A stretch of 64,000 nt of DNA, taken from the NCBI RefSeq assembly GCF_037026685.1, contig NZ_JBANET010000001.1, positions 248,001 through 312,000 of the forward strand, written 5' to 3'. Below the pieces are notes generated by a model that was not told the DNA's origin, made no database searches, and saw only the letters and a list, made by a program, of their open reading frames with translations. Position numbers and translations under genes: made by a program. This document shows positions 7,461-15,527 of this stretch, piece by piece. The first letter of the stretch is position 1, and each line of letters begins with the position of its first letter. Origin of the DNA: Orrella sp037026685 (lineage in GTDB: Bacteria > Pseudomonadota > Gammaproteobacteria > Burkholderiales > Burkholderiaceae_B).

Positions 7461-9689
7461 CTAGCCGCCCAGCAGGTCTTCGATCCGCACCGGCAGGTCC
7501 CGCACCCTCACCCCGGTTGCATGGTGCACCGCCGCGGTCACCGCCGCCGCCACGCCCGCCAGGCCGATCTCGCCGATGCCGCGCGCGCCCAGCTCGTTCA
7601 GCGCGGTGTCCGGGTGGTCCAGGAAGACCACGTCCATCTCCGGCGTGTCCGCATGGGTGGCCACCAGGTAATCGGCCAGGTTGCTGTTGATGGGCGCGCC
7701 GTGGCGCGCGTCGTACTCGGTCTCTTCCAGCAGCGCCATGCCCAGGCCCATGACCAGCGCGCCTTCGATCTGGTTGCGGCCGGTCCGGGGATTGATGATC
7801 CTGCCGGCGTCGATCACGGTCACGATCCGGTTCACCCGCAGCTGTGCCAGCTCGGGCCGCCAGCCCACCTCGACGAAATGCGCGCCGTACGAATGCATGG
7901 AGCGCTGGTCCGCTCCGTCATCGGCATCGCTCGGGCCGGCGCGTCCCTGCCCGGCCAGGTGGCTGAGCCCGGCGCCCTGGATGATGGCCTCGAAGGGCAC
8001 GCCCTCGCCCGCCGGCTCGCCGCGGGCGCGCACCTTGCCCTGCTCGTAGACCAGCGCATCGGGCTTTTGTCCCTGGTAGGGCGAGGCCGGGCTTTGCGCC
8101 GCGCAGGCCAGCAGCTGCCCGATCGCCGAGCGGGCCGCGCCCAGCACGGCCGGCACCATGGAGCCGGTGGCCATGGACCCGCCCGAGACGGGTCCCTCGG
8201 GCAAGGCGGTGTCGCCCAGCTCCACCCGCATGCGCGCCAGCGGCAGGCCGGTGGCGTGGGCGGCCATCTGCGCCATCACGGTATAGGTGCCGGTGCCCAG
8301 GTCCTGCGTGGCGCTGGCGATGCGTACCGTCCCGTCGCGCTGCAGCCACAGCTCGGCCTGCGCGGGCAGGCGCTTGGCCAGCCACGAGGCGCAGGCCATG
8401 CCCCAGCCCAGGACCTGGCCGTCGCGGCGCATCGCGCCCACGCGCGGGTCGCGCCGCGCCCAGCCGAAGCGCCGGGCGCCTTCCCGCAGGCATTGGGCCA
8501 GGTGGCGGGTCGAGAACGGCACGCCCCGGCTCTCGTCGATGCGGGGCTCGTTGCGCAGGCGCAGCTCGACCGGGTCGATGCGCAGCTTGACGGCCAGCTC
8601 GTCCATCGCCGACTCCAGCGCGAACATGCCCGGCACCGCGCCGGGCCCGCGCATCGATGTATTGGGCGCGATGTCGCGTCGCGAGAAGCCCGAAGTCACG
8701 CGCAGGTTCGGCGTGCTGTACAGATACGGCGTGGCCTCGCCGCAGTTCTCCTTCATGTGGTCCAGCCGCGAGGCATGGTAGAGGTAGTCATGCCGGATCG
8801 AGGTCAGGCGCCCTTCCAGCGAGGCCGACAGGCGGATGCGCTGGCTGGTGTTGCTGCGGTGCCCGACGGTCTCGAACATCATCTTGCGGGTGATCTCCAG
8901 CCGCACCGGGCATTTCAGGTCGCGCGCGGCCGCGGCCGCCAGCACGGCGTGGGTCCAGGGCCAAAGCTTGCCGCCGAAGCCCGAACCCAGGTACTCGGTG
9001 ATCACGCGCACCCGCCGGGGCTCGACACCGAGCATCTGCACGATGACGGCCCTGTGGTTCACCACCGCCTGGGACGTCTCGTACAAGGTGTACTGCTCGC
9101 CGTCGTACACCGCCACCGTGGCATGCAGCTCGATGGGGTTGTGGGTTTCGACGGGCGTGGTGTAGGTATGGTCGATCCGCACCTGCGCCAGCTGGAACGC
9201 GGCATCCGGATCGCCGCGCTCGCTTTCGGTCTTGCGGCCCTGTTCGGCGTGCAGGGCCATGGACACGTCCGGCGGCTCGTCCGCATAGCTGACGCGCACC
9301 GCCTCGGCGGCCGCCTGCGCCTGCTCCAGGGTCCGGGCCACGACCAGGGCCACGTACTGGCCGTAGTAATGCACCCGGTCATCGCTCAGGGGCGGGCGCT
9401 TCTCGTCGATGGATACGCCGCTGCCGGGCGCGACCCGGTAAAGCGGGCCGATGTTCTCGCGCGTGTAGATCTTGCGCACCCCGGGCATGGCGGCGGCCTG
9501 GCCGCTGTCGATGCGCAGGATGCGGCCGCGCGCGATGGTGGCGCGCACCGGCATGGCATAGACCATGCCCTCGAAATGACGGTCCGCCGTATAGGGCGCC
9601 AGGCCGCTGACCTTGAGCGGGCCGTCCACGCGCGCATGGGCGCCGCCGATGGCGGGCTGGGCCGGGGCATGCGGAACTGCGGATTGCAT
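7461..9689 (-). CDS. molybdopterin-binding subunit of aldehyde/xanthine oxidase-type hydroxylase (PaoC/YagR-like)
   Basis: The 742-residue catalytic subunit, binding molybdenum cofactor and hydroxylating an aldehyde or N-heterocycle. Features in order: the Ald_Xan_dh_C hammerhead (about residues 20-125), the glycine-rich YLGSGFGGK, the NTSMRGPGAVPG segment, TQDLGTGTYTVMAQM, and the C-terminal GARGIGEIG with the catalytic glutamate. ATG 9689 has GAGGAGAG upstream. The gene ends an operon with the FAD and iron-sulfur subunits, in the same order as Escherichia coli paoA-paoB-paoC. No paoD/xdhC-like chaperone gene lies nearby. Isoquinoline oxidoreductase is an alternative, but the 4Fe-4S motif in the partner subunit favours the Pao type. 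Confidence 0.9.
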   Translation of the reverse strand: MQSAVPHAPAQPAIGGAHARVDGPLKVSGLAPYTADRHFEGMVYAMPVRATIARGRILRIDSGQAAAMPGVRKIYTRENIGPLYRVAPGSGVSIDEKRPPLSDDRVHYYGQYVALVVARTLEQAQAAAEAVRVSYADEPPDVSMALHAEQGRKTESERGDPDAAFQLAQVRIDHTYTTPVETHNPIELHATVAVYDGEQYTLYETSQAVVNHRAVIVQMLGVEPRRVRVITEYLGSGFGGKLWPWTHAVLAAAAARDLKCPVRLEITRKMMFETVGHRSNTSQRIRLSASLEGRLTSIRHDYLYHASRLDHMKENCGEATPYLYSTPNLRVTSGFSRRDIAPNTSMRGPGAVPGMFALESAMDELAVKLRIDPVELRLRNEPRIDESRGVPFSTRHLAQCLREGARRFGWARRDPRVGAMRRDGQVLGWGMACASWLAKRLPAQAELWLQRDGTVRIASATQDLGTGTYTVMAQMAAHATGLPLARMRVELGDTALPEGPVSGGSMATGSMVPAVLGAARSAIGQLLACAAQSPASPYQGQKPDALVYEQGKVRARGEPAGEGVPFEAIIQGAGLSHLAGQGRAGPSDADDGADQRSMHSYGAHFVEVGWRPELAQLRVNRIVTVIDAGRIINPRTGRNQIEGALVMGLGMALLEETEYDARHGAPINSNLADYLVATHADTPEMDVVFLDHPDTALNELGARGIGEIGLAGVAAAVTAAVHHATGVRVRDLPVRIEDLLGG

Positions 9690-9702
9690 CGTTGCTCTCT
9701 CC

Positions 9703-10707
9703 TCAGTCGGCGGGGACCACGCTTTGCAGCGCATGGGCCACGCAGCGGCGCGCCAGCTCGATCTTGAAGGCGTTGCCCGGCAGGGGACGGGCCTGCTCCA
9801 GCGCCGCCTGGGCGGCCTGGCCGTACAGCGCGCGCGTGGGCCGGCGGCCTTGCAGCGCGGCCTCGGCCTGGTGCGCGCGCCAGGGGCGCGTGCCCACCCC
9901 GCCCAGCACGATGCGCAGGTGCCCGATGACGCCCCGCTCCACGGCCGCCACCACGGCGGCCGAGGCCAGCGCGAATTCGAACGACGCCCGGTCGCGCAGC
10001 TTGACATAGGCCGAGCGCGCGCCGGGCACGGGCGGCGGCAGCACCACGCCGGTGATCAGCTCGCCAGCGCGCATGGCGTTTTCCTTGTGCGGCGTATCGC
10101 CCGGCAGCAGATAGAAATCCTGCACCGGCAGCTGGCGCCGGCCCGATGCGCTTTGCAGCAGCACCTGCGCATCGAGCGCGGCCAGCGCCACGGCCATGTC
10201 CGAGGGATGCGAGGCCACGCAATGCGCGCTGGTGCCCAGCACGGCCAGGTTGCGGTGATAGCCGTCGATGGCGCCGCAGCCGCTGCCCGGCTCGCGCTTG
10301 TTGCAGGGCATGGCCGTGTCGCGGAAATACACGCAGCGCGTGCGCTGCAGCAGGTTGCCGCCCGTGGTGGCCATGTTGCGCAGCTGCCCCGAGGCGCCCG
10401 AAAGCAGGGCTTGCGAGAGCACCGGATAGTCGCGCCGCACGCGTTCGTGCTGCGCCAGGTCGGCATTGCGCACGGTCGCGCCGATCTCCAGGCCCCCCGC
10501 GGCCGTGTCCCGCAAGGCGTCCAGCGGCAGGCGGCTGATGTCCACCACCGCCTGCGGGGTTTCCACCTCCAGCTTCATCAGGTCCAGCAGCGTGGTGCCG
10601 CCGGCCAGGAAACGCACCGACGCGCCCTGGCCGGCCTGGCTGGCGCGGGCGGCCGCCTGCAGGGCCTGCTGCAGGTCCTGCGCGCGGGTCAGTTCGAACG
10701 GTTGCAT
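9703..10707 (-). CDS. FAD-binding subunit of aldehyde oxidase (PaoB/YagS-like)
   Basis: A 334-residue flavoprotein that passes electrons from the iron-sulfur centres to the acceptor. The FAD-binding segment FLAGGTTLLDLMK is near residue 34 and ATTGGNLLQRTRC near 114. The cysteine pattern CVYF...PCNKREPGSGC binds an extra 4Fe-4S cluster, a mark of the PaoB branch that xanthine dehydrogenases lack. The C-terminal CO dehydrogenase flavoprotein domain follows. ATG 10707 is preceded by GGGAGG. It lies 10 bases after the iron-sulfur gene and 13 before the molybdenum gene. Confidence 0.92.
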   Translation of the reverse strand: MQPFELTRAQDLQQALQAAARASQAGQGASVRFLAGGTTLLDLMKLEVETPQAVVDISRLPLDALRDTAAGGLEIGATVRNADLAQHERVRRDYPVLSQALLSGASGQLRNMATTGGNLLQRTRCVYFRDTAMPCNKREPGSGCGAIDGYHRNLAVLGTSAHCVASHPSDMAVALAALDAQVLLQSASGRRQLPVQDFYLLPGDTPHKENAMRAGELITGVVLPPPVPGARSAYVKLRDRASFEFALASAAVVAAVERGVIGHLRIVLGGVGTRPWRAHQAEAALQGRRPTRALYGQAAQAALEQARPLPGNAFKIELARRCVAHALQSVVPAD

Positions 10708-10717
10708 GCCCGCCTCC

Positions 10718-11263
10718 CTAGCGCCGGCGTACGTCCTGGATTGCGGCCACGATGTTGCGGTAGGCGCCGCAGCGGCAGATGTTGCCGCTCATGGCCTCGC
10801 GCACGTCGGCGTCGGCCGGGCCGCAAGGCTCGCCGAGCAGGGCCACCCCGGACATGATCTGGCCCGCGGTGCAGTAGCCGCACTGGTAGCCGTCGTGTTC
10901 GACGAAGGCCTGCTGCATGGGATGCAGGCGAGCCGGGCAGCCCAGGCCTTCGATGGTGGTGATCCGGTCGCCTTCGTGGGCGGCGGCCAGGCTCAGGCAG
11001 GCGTTCACGCGCCGCCCGTTCACGTGCACCGTACAGGCGCCGCACTGGCCGTGGTCGCAGCCCTTCTTGGTGCCGGTCAGGCGCAGGTGCTCGCGCAAGG
11101 CATCGAGCAGCGTGGTGCGCACATCCAGCGACAGTTTCATTTCCTTGCCGTTGACCGTCAGCGTCACCGGCACCAGGGCCGGCGGTGCGCCGGCGGCGTG
11201 GCTGTGGCGCGATTCGCTCTGCACGAGCTCGCGCGGCAGGGGATGGTTGGCGAAATCGGGCAT
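10718..11263 (-). CDS. 2Fe-2S subunit of aldehyde oxidase (PaoA/YagT-like)
   Basis: A 181-residue electron-transfer subunit with two 2Fe-2S clusters. The plant-ferredoxin-type domain has CDHGQCGACTVHVNGRRVNAC; the four-helix domain has CGYCTAG and CRCGAY. The ATG at 11263 follows AGGAGG with six bases between. Unlike Escherichia coli PaoA the first 35 residues have no twin-arginine signal, so the complex should stay in the cytoplasm. First gene of the operon. An imperfect repeat ATGGA-4-TCCAT lies just upstream (11279-11292). Confidence 0.92.
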   Translation of the reverse strand: MPDFANHPLPRELVQSESRHSHAAGAPPALVPVTLTVNGKEMKLSLDVRTTLLDALREHLRLTGTKKGCDHGQCGACTVHVNGRRVNACLSLAAAHEGDRITTIEGLGCPARLHPMQQAFVEHDGYQCGYCTAGQIMSGVALLGEPCGPADADVREAMSGNICRCGAYRNIVAAIQDVRRR

Positions 11264-11449
11264 GGCCGGCCTCCTGGCATGGACTGTTCCATGGTAGGGG
11301 ACGGCGCGGCCCGGCGGCCTGTTCCAAGCGCGTGCGAACGCGTCCGTTTGTAAGCCGCACGCACCCCGGCGCACGGGCAGGCGCAAACGGGGACGCCCCG
11401 CGCTTGGGTACACTTGTGCCCCTTTCCCGCGTCCTGCTCCTGCCGCGCC

Positions 11450-12304
11450 ATGCCCGCCACCACCGAAATCCGTCCCGGCCAATCCATCGAACTGCTCAAG
11501 GCCCTGCACATCCTCACGCGCGAGGGCAAGATGAACCAGGACAGCCGGCGCAAGCTCAAGCAGGTCAACCATCTTTACCAGTTCATCGAGCCCTTGCTGG
11601 CCGAGCTGCATGCGCGGCGCGGCGCGCTCAGCGTGGTCGACCACGGGGCGGGCAAGTCGTACCTGGGCTTCATCCTCTACGACCTGTTCTTCAAGTCCCT
11701 GGACGGCGGCTCGACGATCTACGGCATCGAGACGCGCGAGCCCCTGGTGGCCGGGGCGCGCGAACTGGCCCGGCGCCTTGGGTTTGACGGCATGCGTTTC
11801 CTGAACCTGTCGGTGGCCGAATCCATCGGCAGCCCCGCCCTGCCCGCCCGGGTGGACATGGTGACCGCCCTGCACGCCTGCGATACCGCCACCGACGACG
11901 CCATCCGCTTCGGCCTGCACAAGCAGGCCGAACACATCGTGGTGGTGCCCTGCTGCCAGGCCGAGCTCGCGGGCGTGCTGCGGCGCAAGAAGGCCATGTC
12001 CCTGGGCGCCTCGGCGCTGGCCGAGCTGTGGCGCCATCCCCTGCATACCCGCGAGTTCGGCAGCCAGGCCACCAACGTGCTGCGCACCCTGCAGCTCGAA
12101 GCGCACGGCTACCAGGTCACGGTGACCGAACTGGTCGGCTGGGAGCACAGCATGAAGAACGAGCTGATCATCGCCAGCCGCAAGCCGGGCCGGCCGCGCG
12201 CACAGGCCGCGCGGCGCCTGCAGGACCTGCTGGCAATGCTGGGCGTGCCGGAGATGGCCGAGCGGTATTTCGTGGCCGAGCACGGCGGGCCGGATCCGGC
12301 CTGA
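11450..12304 (+). CDS. class I SAM-dependent methyltransferase (Methyltransf_32 type)
   Basis: A 284-residue protein of the Rossmann methyltransferase fold. The SAM-binding motif I is DHGAGKSYLGFIL (about residues 65-77), the acidic motif II is TIYGIETREPL, and ALHACDTATDDAI plus the PCCQ motif (about 168-171) are typical of the Methyltransf_32 family, whose members in bacteria are largely uncharacterised. The N terminus is rich in Lys/Arg (RRKLKQVNH). Two starts are possible: GTG 11414 and ATG 11450, of which the second fits the family N terminus. It stands alone, divergent from the Pao operon. The substrate, perhaps RNA, is unknown. Confidence 0.75.
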   Translation: MPATTEIRPGQSIELLKALHILTREGKMNQDSRRKLKQVNHLYQFIEPLLAELHARRGALSVVDHGAGKSYLGFILYDLFFKSLDGGSTIYGIETREPLVAGARELARRLGFDGMRFLNLSVAESIGSPALPARVDMVTALHACDTATDDAIRFGLHKQAEHIVVVPCCQAELAGVLRRKKAMSLGASALAELWRHPLHTREFGSQATNVLRTLQLEAHGYQVTVTELVGWEHSMKNELIIASRKPGRPRAQAARRLQDLLAMLGVPEMAERYFVAEHGGPDPA

Positions 12305-12332
12305 GCCGATCGCGCCGCCCTGCCGGGCAGTC

Positions 12333-12896
12333 TCAGGATTGCGCGGGCTCGTCGCGCATCAGCCGCCGCCAGCCCTCGTGGCCGAGCTTGCGCAGGGTTT
12401 CCTGGTTGCGCAGATAGACCTGCGAAGCATCGGGATAGGCCTCGATGGCGCGGTCCAGGCTGGCCTCGCGCAGCACGTGCAGGATGGGATAGGGCGAACG
12501 GTTGGTGTAGTTCTCGATATCGTCGGGCTGGCTGCCGGCGAACTGGTACTGCGGGTGGAAACTGGCGATCTGCAGGATGCCGTCCAGCTCCATGCGCTCG
12601 AGCAGCTCGTCGGCCACGTCCAGGAAATCGTTGTAGTCCATGAAGTCCGCCAGCGCGTGCGGCAGGATCAGCAGCGCCGTATCGACCGCCTCGGGATCGG
12701 CCTGCGCCACCGACTCGAGCAGCGCATGCAGGTCGGCCAGCACCTGCTGCCCGGTGCGCGCGGCGCTGACCACGTAGCGGATCTGCTGCTTGGCATGGAC
12801 GCTCTTGGCGAACGGACAGAGGTTCAGGCCGATGACGGCCCGCTCCAGCCATTGCCGGGTCCGGTCCAGGACGAGGGAATCTTGGTCTGCGCTCAT
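12333..12896 (-). CDS. DUF1415 family protein
   Basis: A 187-residue cytoplasmic protein of a conserved proteobacterial family without known function. Recognisable blocks are WLERAVIGLNLCPFAKSVH near the N terminus, DFMDYNDFLDVAD in the middle and IASFHPQYQFAG with NRSPYPILHVLREASLDRA after it. The conserved Cys in NLCPF and the His in SFHP could bind a metal. ATG 12896 was chosen because a longer in-frame start at 12980 would overlap the upstream mutarotase gene. That gene is 31 bases away on the same strand, so the two may form one transcript. Confidence 0.8.
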   Translation of the reverse strand: MSADQDSLVLDRTRQWLERAVIGLNLCPFAKSVHAKQQIRYVVSAARTGQQVLADLHALLESVAQADPEAVDTALLILPHALADFMDYNDFLDVADELLERMELDGILQIASFHPQYQFAGSQPDDIENYTNRSPYPILHVLREASLDRAIEAYPDASQVYLRNQETLRKLGHEGWRRLMRDEPAQS

Positions 12897-12927
12897 GGCG
12901 GTCGAAATAAGGAAGCCAGCCGCGATT

Positions 12928-13854
12928 CTAGTCCCGAAGATGCCCGGCTGGCGTCTCCCATAGCGAGACGGCCAGTTCATGGGCCTGGCCCGGCGCCAGC
13001 GCCAGGGCGTCCTGCATCACGTTGGCGGTTTCCACGCACAGCATGCCGGTCCAGGCCTCATCGGGAAACTGCGACAGCCGCCGGGCCTTCTCGACGTGCG
13101 GATTCCAGACGATGGCCGAGCGCGAGCCCTCGGCGCGCAGGTGCACGCGCCGCCCAAGCACCGGGTCGTCGATGGCCAGCTCGGCGGGTACGTCCTGGTA
13201 GATGCGGTCCACTTCGCCCTCGAACCGCACCGGCCCGTGCTGCACGCGCTGCTGCCAGGCGCCCACGGTGTCGAGATAGGTCTTGCCGTCCAGGCCCGAC
13301 ACGCTGGCGCGGCGCACGTCGCCCACCGCGAAGTAGGTGTGCAGCGCCTGGCCGATCGTGACGCTGTGCGCGCCGGCATTGTGATTGCGCAAGGCGATGC
13401 GCAGGCGCCCGTCGGCCGAGAGCCGGATCCGGACTTCGGGCTCGACGGCCTGGGGCCAGTCCGGCCCCTGCGTGCGCGGCAGCCGCAGATGCAGCCAGCA
13501 CGCCTGCGGATCGGCGCCGCTGCCCAGCACGTGCCAGGGCAGGCCGCGCGCAAAGCCGTGCGCGGGCGCGGCGCCCTCGCCGGCCTGGCGCGGCCAGGAC
13601 TGGCGCACTGCTTCGGGATTGGTGCGCGCCAGGTCGTTGAACCAGGGCCAGCACACCGGCACCCCGCCGCGCACCGAGACGCCGGGCAGGTATTGCGCCT
13701 GGGGGCTGAGCCACAGGACCGGCGGGCCGCCGGCACGGCCGTATTCGAGCACCTGCGCGCCCTGCTCGGCCACCCAGGCCTGATAGCCGCCGCTGCGCAA
13801 TAGCCAGCATGCCAGGGGGCCGCGCGCGGTGCGTTCGGGAAGTAAGGGTTTCAT
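12928..13854 (-). CDS. D-hexose-6-phosphate mutarotase-like protein (aldose-1-epimerase fold, YeaD family)
   Basis: A 308-residue galactose-mutarotase-fold protein that should interconvert the anomers of a phosphorylated hexose. The family pattern GGVPVCWPWFND (about residues 63-74), PAHGFARGLPW (active-site His), QALHTYFAVGDV (second His), DRIYQDVP and IVWNPHVEKA are present. Start ATG 13854 was preferred over ATG 13896, which would intrude into the short divergent gap with the epimerase gene. It has no sugar-metabolism neighbours. Enzymatic specificity for glucose-6-phosphate is known for the yeast homologue and only inferred here. Confidence 0.83.
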   Translation of the reverse strand: MKPLLPERTARGPLACWLLRSGGYQAWVAEQGAQVLEYGRAGGPPVLWLSPQAQYLPGVSVRGGVPVCWPWFNDLARTNPEAVRQSWPRQAGEGAAPAHGFARGLPWHVLGSGADPQACWLHLRLPRTQGPDWPQAVEPEVRIRLSADGRLRIALRNHNAGAHSVTIGQALHTYFAVGDVRRASVSGLDGKTYLDTVGAWQQRVQHGPVRFEGEVDRIYQDVPAELAIDDPVLGRRVHLRAEGSRSAIVWNPHVEKARRLSQFPDEAWTGMLCVETANVMQDALALAPGQAHELAVSLWETPAGHLRD

Positions 13855-13943
13855 CTTCGGATCTTCGGCTTGGTGGGCGCCGCCCTGTTCGATCATGCGT
13901 TATGGTTGCACAGGAATCTATCGCAGCGACAGGAGCAAGCACC

Positions 13944-14807
13944 GTGGACAGGCTGGCGCACGAACGCATACTGATCGCCGGCTGCGGCGACGTGGGCTTG
14001 CGCGCGGCCGGCCTGCTGGCCGCCCGGGGCGCGCAGCTGTGGGGCCTGCGCCGGCGCGTGCCCGAGCCCGGCGCGGCCCCGGCCGGCATGCGCTGGATCG
14101 CCGCCGACCTGCGCGATCCGGCCACGCTGGGGGCGCTGCCCGAGGGCATCACGCGGCTGGCCTACCTGCCCACGCCGCAAGCGCGCAGCGTTGCGGCCTA
14201 CACCGAGATCTTCCTGCACGGCCTGCGCAACCTGCTGCGGGCCCTGGACGCCTCGGCGCTGCGGCGCACCGTCCTGGTCTCGTCCACCGCCGTCTACGGG
14301 GAGCACCACGGCGACTGGGTGGACGAGGCCACCGCGCCGGCCCCGGCCGGCGCCAACGGCCACGTCCTGCTGCAGGCCGAGCAATGGCTGGCCCGGCAGC
14401 CGGGCAGCCATGTCGTGCTGCGCCTGGCCGGGCTGTACGGGCCGGGGCGCGGCTGGCTGCTCGAACGGCTGCGCCGGGGCCAGGCGGCCGCCCCGCGCCA
14501 TCGGCCGCACTGGGCCAATCGCATCCACGTCCAGGACGCCGCCGGCGCCCTGGCGCACCTGCTGCTGCATCCCTGCCCGCAGCCGTGCTATATCGGCTGC
14601 GACGATACGCCGCTGCCGCTGCACGAGCTGTATGGCGCTCTGGCGGCCCTGGTGGGCGGGCCCGAGCCGCCGGACGGACCGGCCCCGGCGGGCGTGGGCA
14701 GCAAGCGCCTGTCCAACGCGCGCCTGCGGGCCAGCGGCTATGTGCTGCGCTGGCCGGACAGCCGGGCCGGCTATGCCGCCCTGCTGGCCCGCCCCGATGC
14801 GGCCTAG
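13944..14807 (+). CDS. NAD(P)-dependent epimerase/dehydratase-like protein (extended SDR)
   Basis: A 287-residue Rossmann-fold protein similar to the YeeZ group. The dinucleotide-binding motif is ILIAGCGDVGLRAAGLLAARG (about residues 8-28), with VLVSSTAVYGEHHGDWVDE around residues 109-127 and RLAGLYGPGRG further on. The motif is GxGxxG rather than the GxxGxxG of most sugar epimerases. The active-site Tyr in VYG is not followed by the usual YxxxK, so catalysis is uncertain. GTG 13944 is used because AGGAG stands eight bases before it. The stop overlaps that of the small gene on the other strand within CTAG. Confidence 0.78.
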   Translation: MDRLAHERILIAGCGDVGLRAAGLLAARGAQLWGLRRRVPEPGAAPAGMRWIAADLRDPATLGALPEGITRLAYLPTPQARSVAAYTEIFLHGLRNLLRALDASALRRTVLVSSTAVYGEHHGDWVDEATAPAPAGANGHVLLQAEQWLARQPGSHVVLRLAGLYGPGRGWLLERLRRGQAAAPRHRPHWANRIHVQDAAGALAHLLLHPCPQPCYIGCDDTPLPLHELYGALAALVGGPEPPDGPAPAGVGSKRLSNARLRASGYVLRWPDSRAGYAALLARPDAA

Positions 14808-14881
14808 AACACCCCGAACAGCCAGAGCAGCAGGATGATGGGCAGGGGAATGCCGATAAGCCAAAGCAAGATGCCGCGCAT
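14804..14881 (-). CDS. 25-residue hydrophobic membrane miniprotein
   Basis: A very short but well-formed gene. ATG 14881 is preceded on the minus strand by AAAAGGAGACGCTC, a strong ribosome-binding site with good spacing, and encodes 25 residues ending at TAG. After MRG the protein is almost wholly hydrophobic (ILLWLIGIPLPIILLLWLFGVF), a single membrane segment with an internal GIPLP kink. I recall similar short proteins starting MRGILLW in other proteobacteria, with no known role, but cannot check this. It lies downstream of arfB on the same strand, 154 bases away, and its stop overlaps that of the epimerase gene. Function unknown. Confidence 0.65.
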   Translation of the reverse strand: MRGILLWLIGIPLPIILLLWLFGVF

Positions 14882-15035
14882 GAGCGTCTCCTTTTACGTG
14901 TTGCCGTAGACCCATCATGCCCGGTGCGGGCCGCGGCTGGCTTGTCCAAAGCATTCAAATCGATGCAATGGGCAACGCGCCGGCGCGCGCCAGCCGACGC
15001 CGCGCGGCCCCGCCGGCCGGGCGTTCGCCCCGCTT

Positions 15036-15455
15036 TCACTCCTCGTGCACCCGGGCGGCGCGCCCGCGCTTGAGCTGGCCATGCGCCAGCTTGCGCTGCA
15101 CCCGGCGGCGCTGCGAGGCCCGCGTGGGGCGCGTGGCGTGGCGGGGCTTTTGCGGCTCGGCGGCCTTGCGCAGCAGCGCCAGCAGGCGCTCCAGCGCCTG
15201 GGCGCGGTTCTTTTCCTGGCTGCGGTAGCTTTGGGCCTTGATCACCACCTGGCCGTCCTGCGTGACGCGCCGGTCGCCCAGCGCCAGCACCGCCGCCTTG
15301 TAGGCCTCGGGCAGGCGCGCGCCGGCCAGGTCGTAGCGCAGGTGCACGGCGCTGGAAACCTTGTTGACGTTCTGCCCGCCCGCCCCCTGGGCGCGGATCA
15401 TGGTGTAGTGCAGGTCGCGCGGATCGAGCAACAATTGGGGGGTAATCGCGATCAT
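15036..15455 (-). CDS. arfB: alternative ribosome-rescue factor B (peptidyl-tRNA hydrolase ArfB/YaeJ)
   Basis: A 139-residue release-factor homologue that frees ribosomes stalled at the end of broken mRNAs by hydrolysing peptidyl-tRNA. The catalytic motif is present in IRAQGAGGQNVNKVSSAVHLR (GGQ near residues 26-28). The long, very basic C-terminal tail (from about residue 100: many Arg and Lys) is the part that enters the empty mRNA channel in ArfB. Length and tail fit ArfB rather than release factors 1 and 2. ATG 15455 is divergent from the Fur-controlled gene at 15528. Confidence 0.93.
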   Translation of the reverse strand: MIAITPQLLLDPRDLHYTMIRAQGAGGQNVNKVSSAVHLRYDLAGARLPEAYKAAVLALGDRRVTQDGQVVIKAQSYRSQEKNRAQALERLLALLRKAAEPQKPRHATRPTRASQRRRVQRKLAHGQLKRGRAARVHEE

Positions 15456-15487
15456 GCGCCAAGTCTACGCCGTGCCGGCGCTTGCGC

Positions 15488-15523
15488 TATAGTGGGGCGT
15501 TTTCAATACTGATAAGCATTCTC
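15488..15523 (+). promoter_or_regulatory. promoter -10 and Fur box before the siderophore-interacting protein
   Basis: A -10-like TATAGT (15488-15493) is followed by AATACTGATAAGCATTCTC (15505-15523), which matches the 19-base Fur consensus at 15 positions by my count. It ends only four bases before the ATG at 15528, so bound Fur would cover the start of the transcript and the ribosome-entry region. Iron-repressed expression is inferred. Confidence 0.7.
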
Positions 15524-15527
15524 AAGC

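Noticed and set aside
11279..11292. ATGGA-N4-TCCAT repeat before the Pao operon as an operator
   Set aside because: Short and only one copy; kept as a remark, not a feature.
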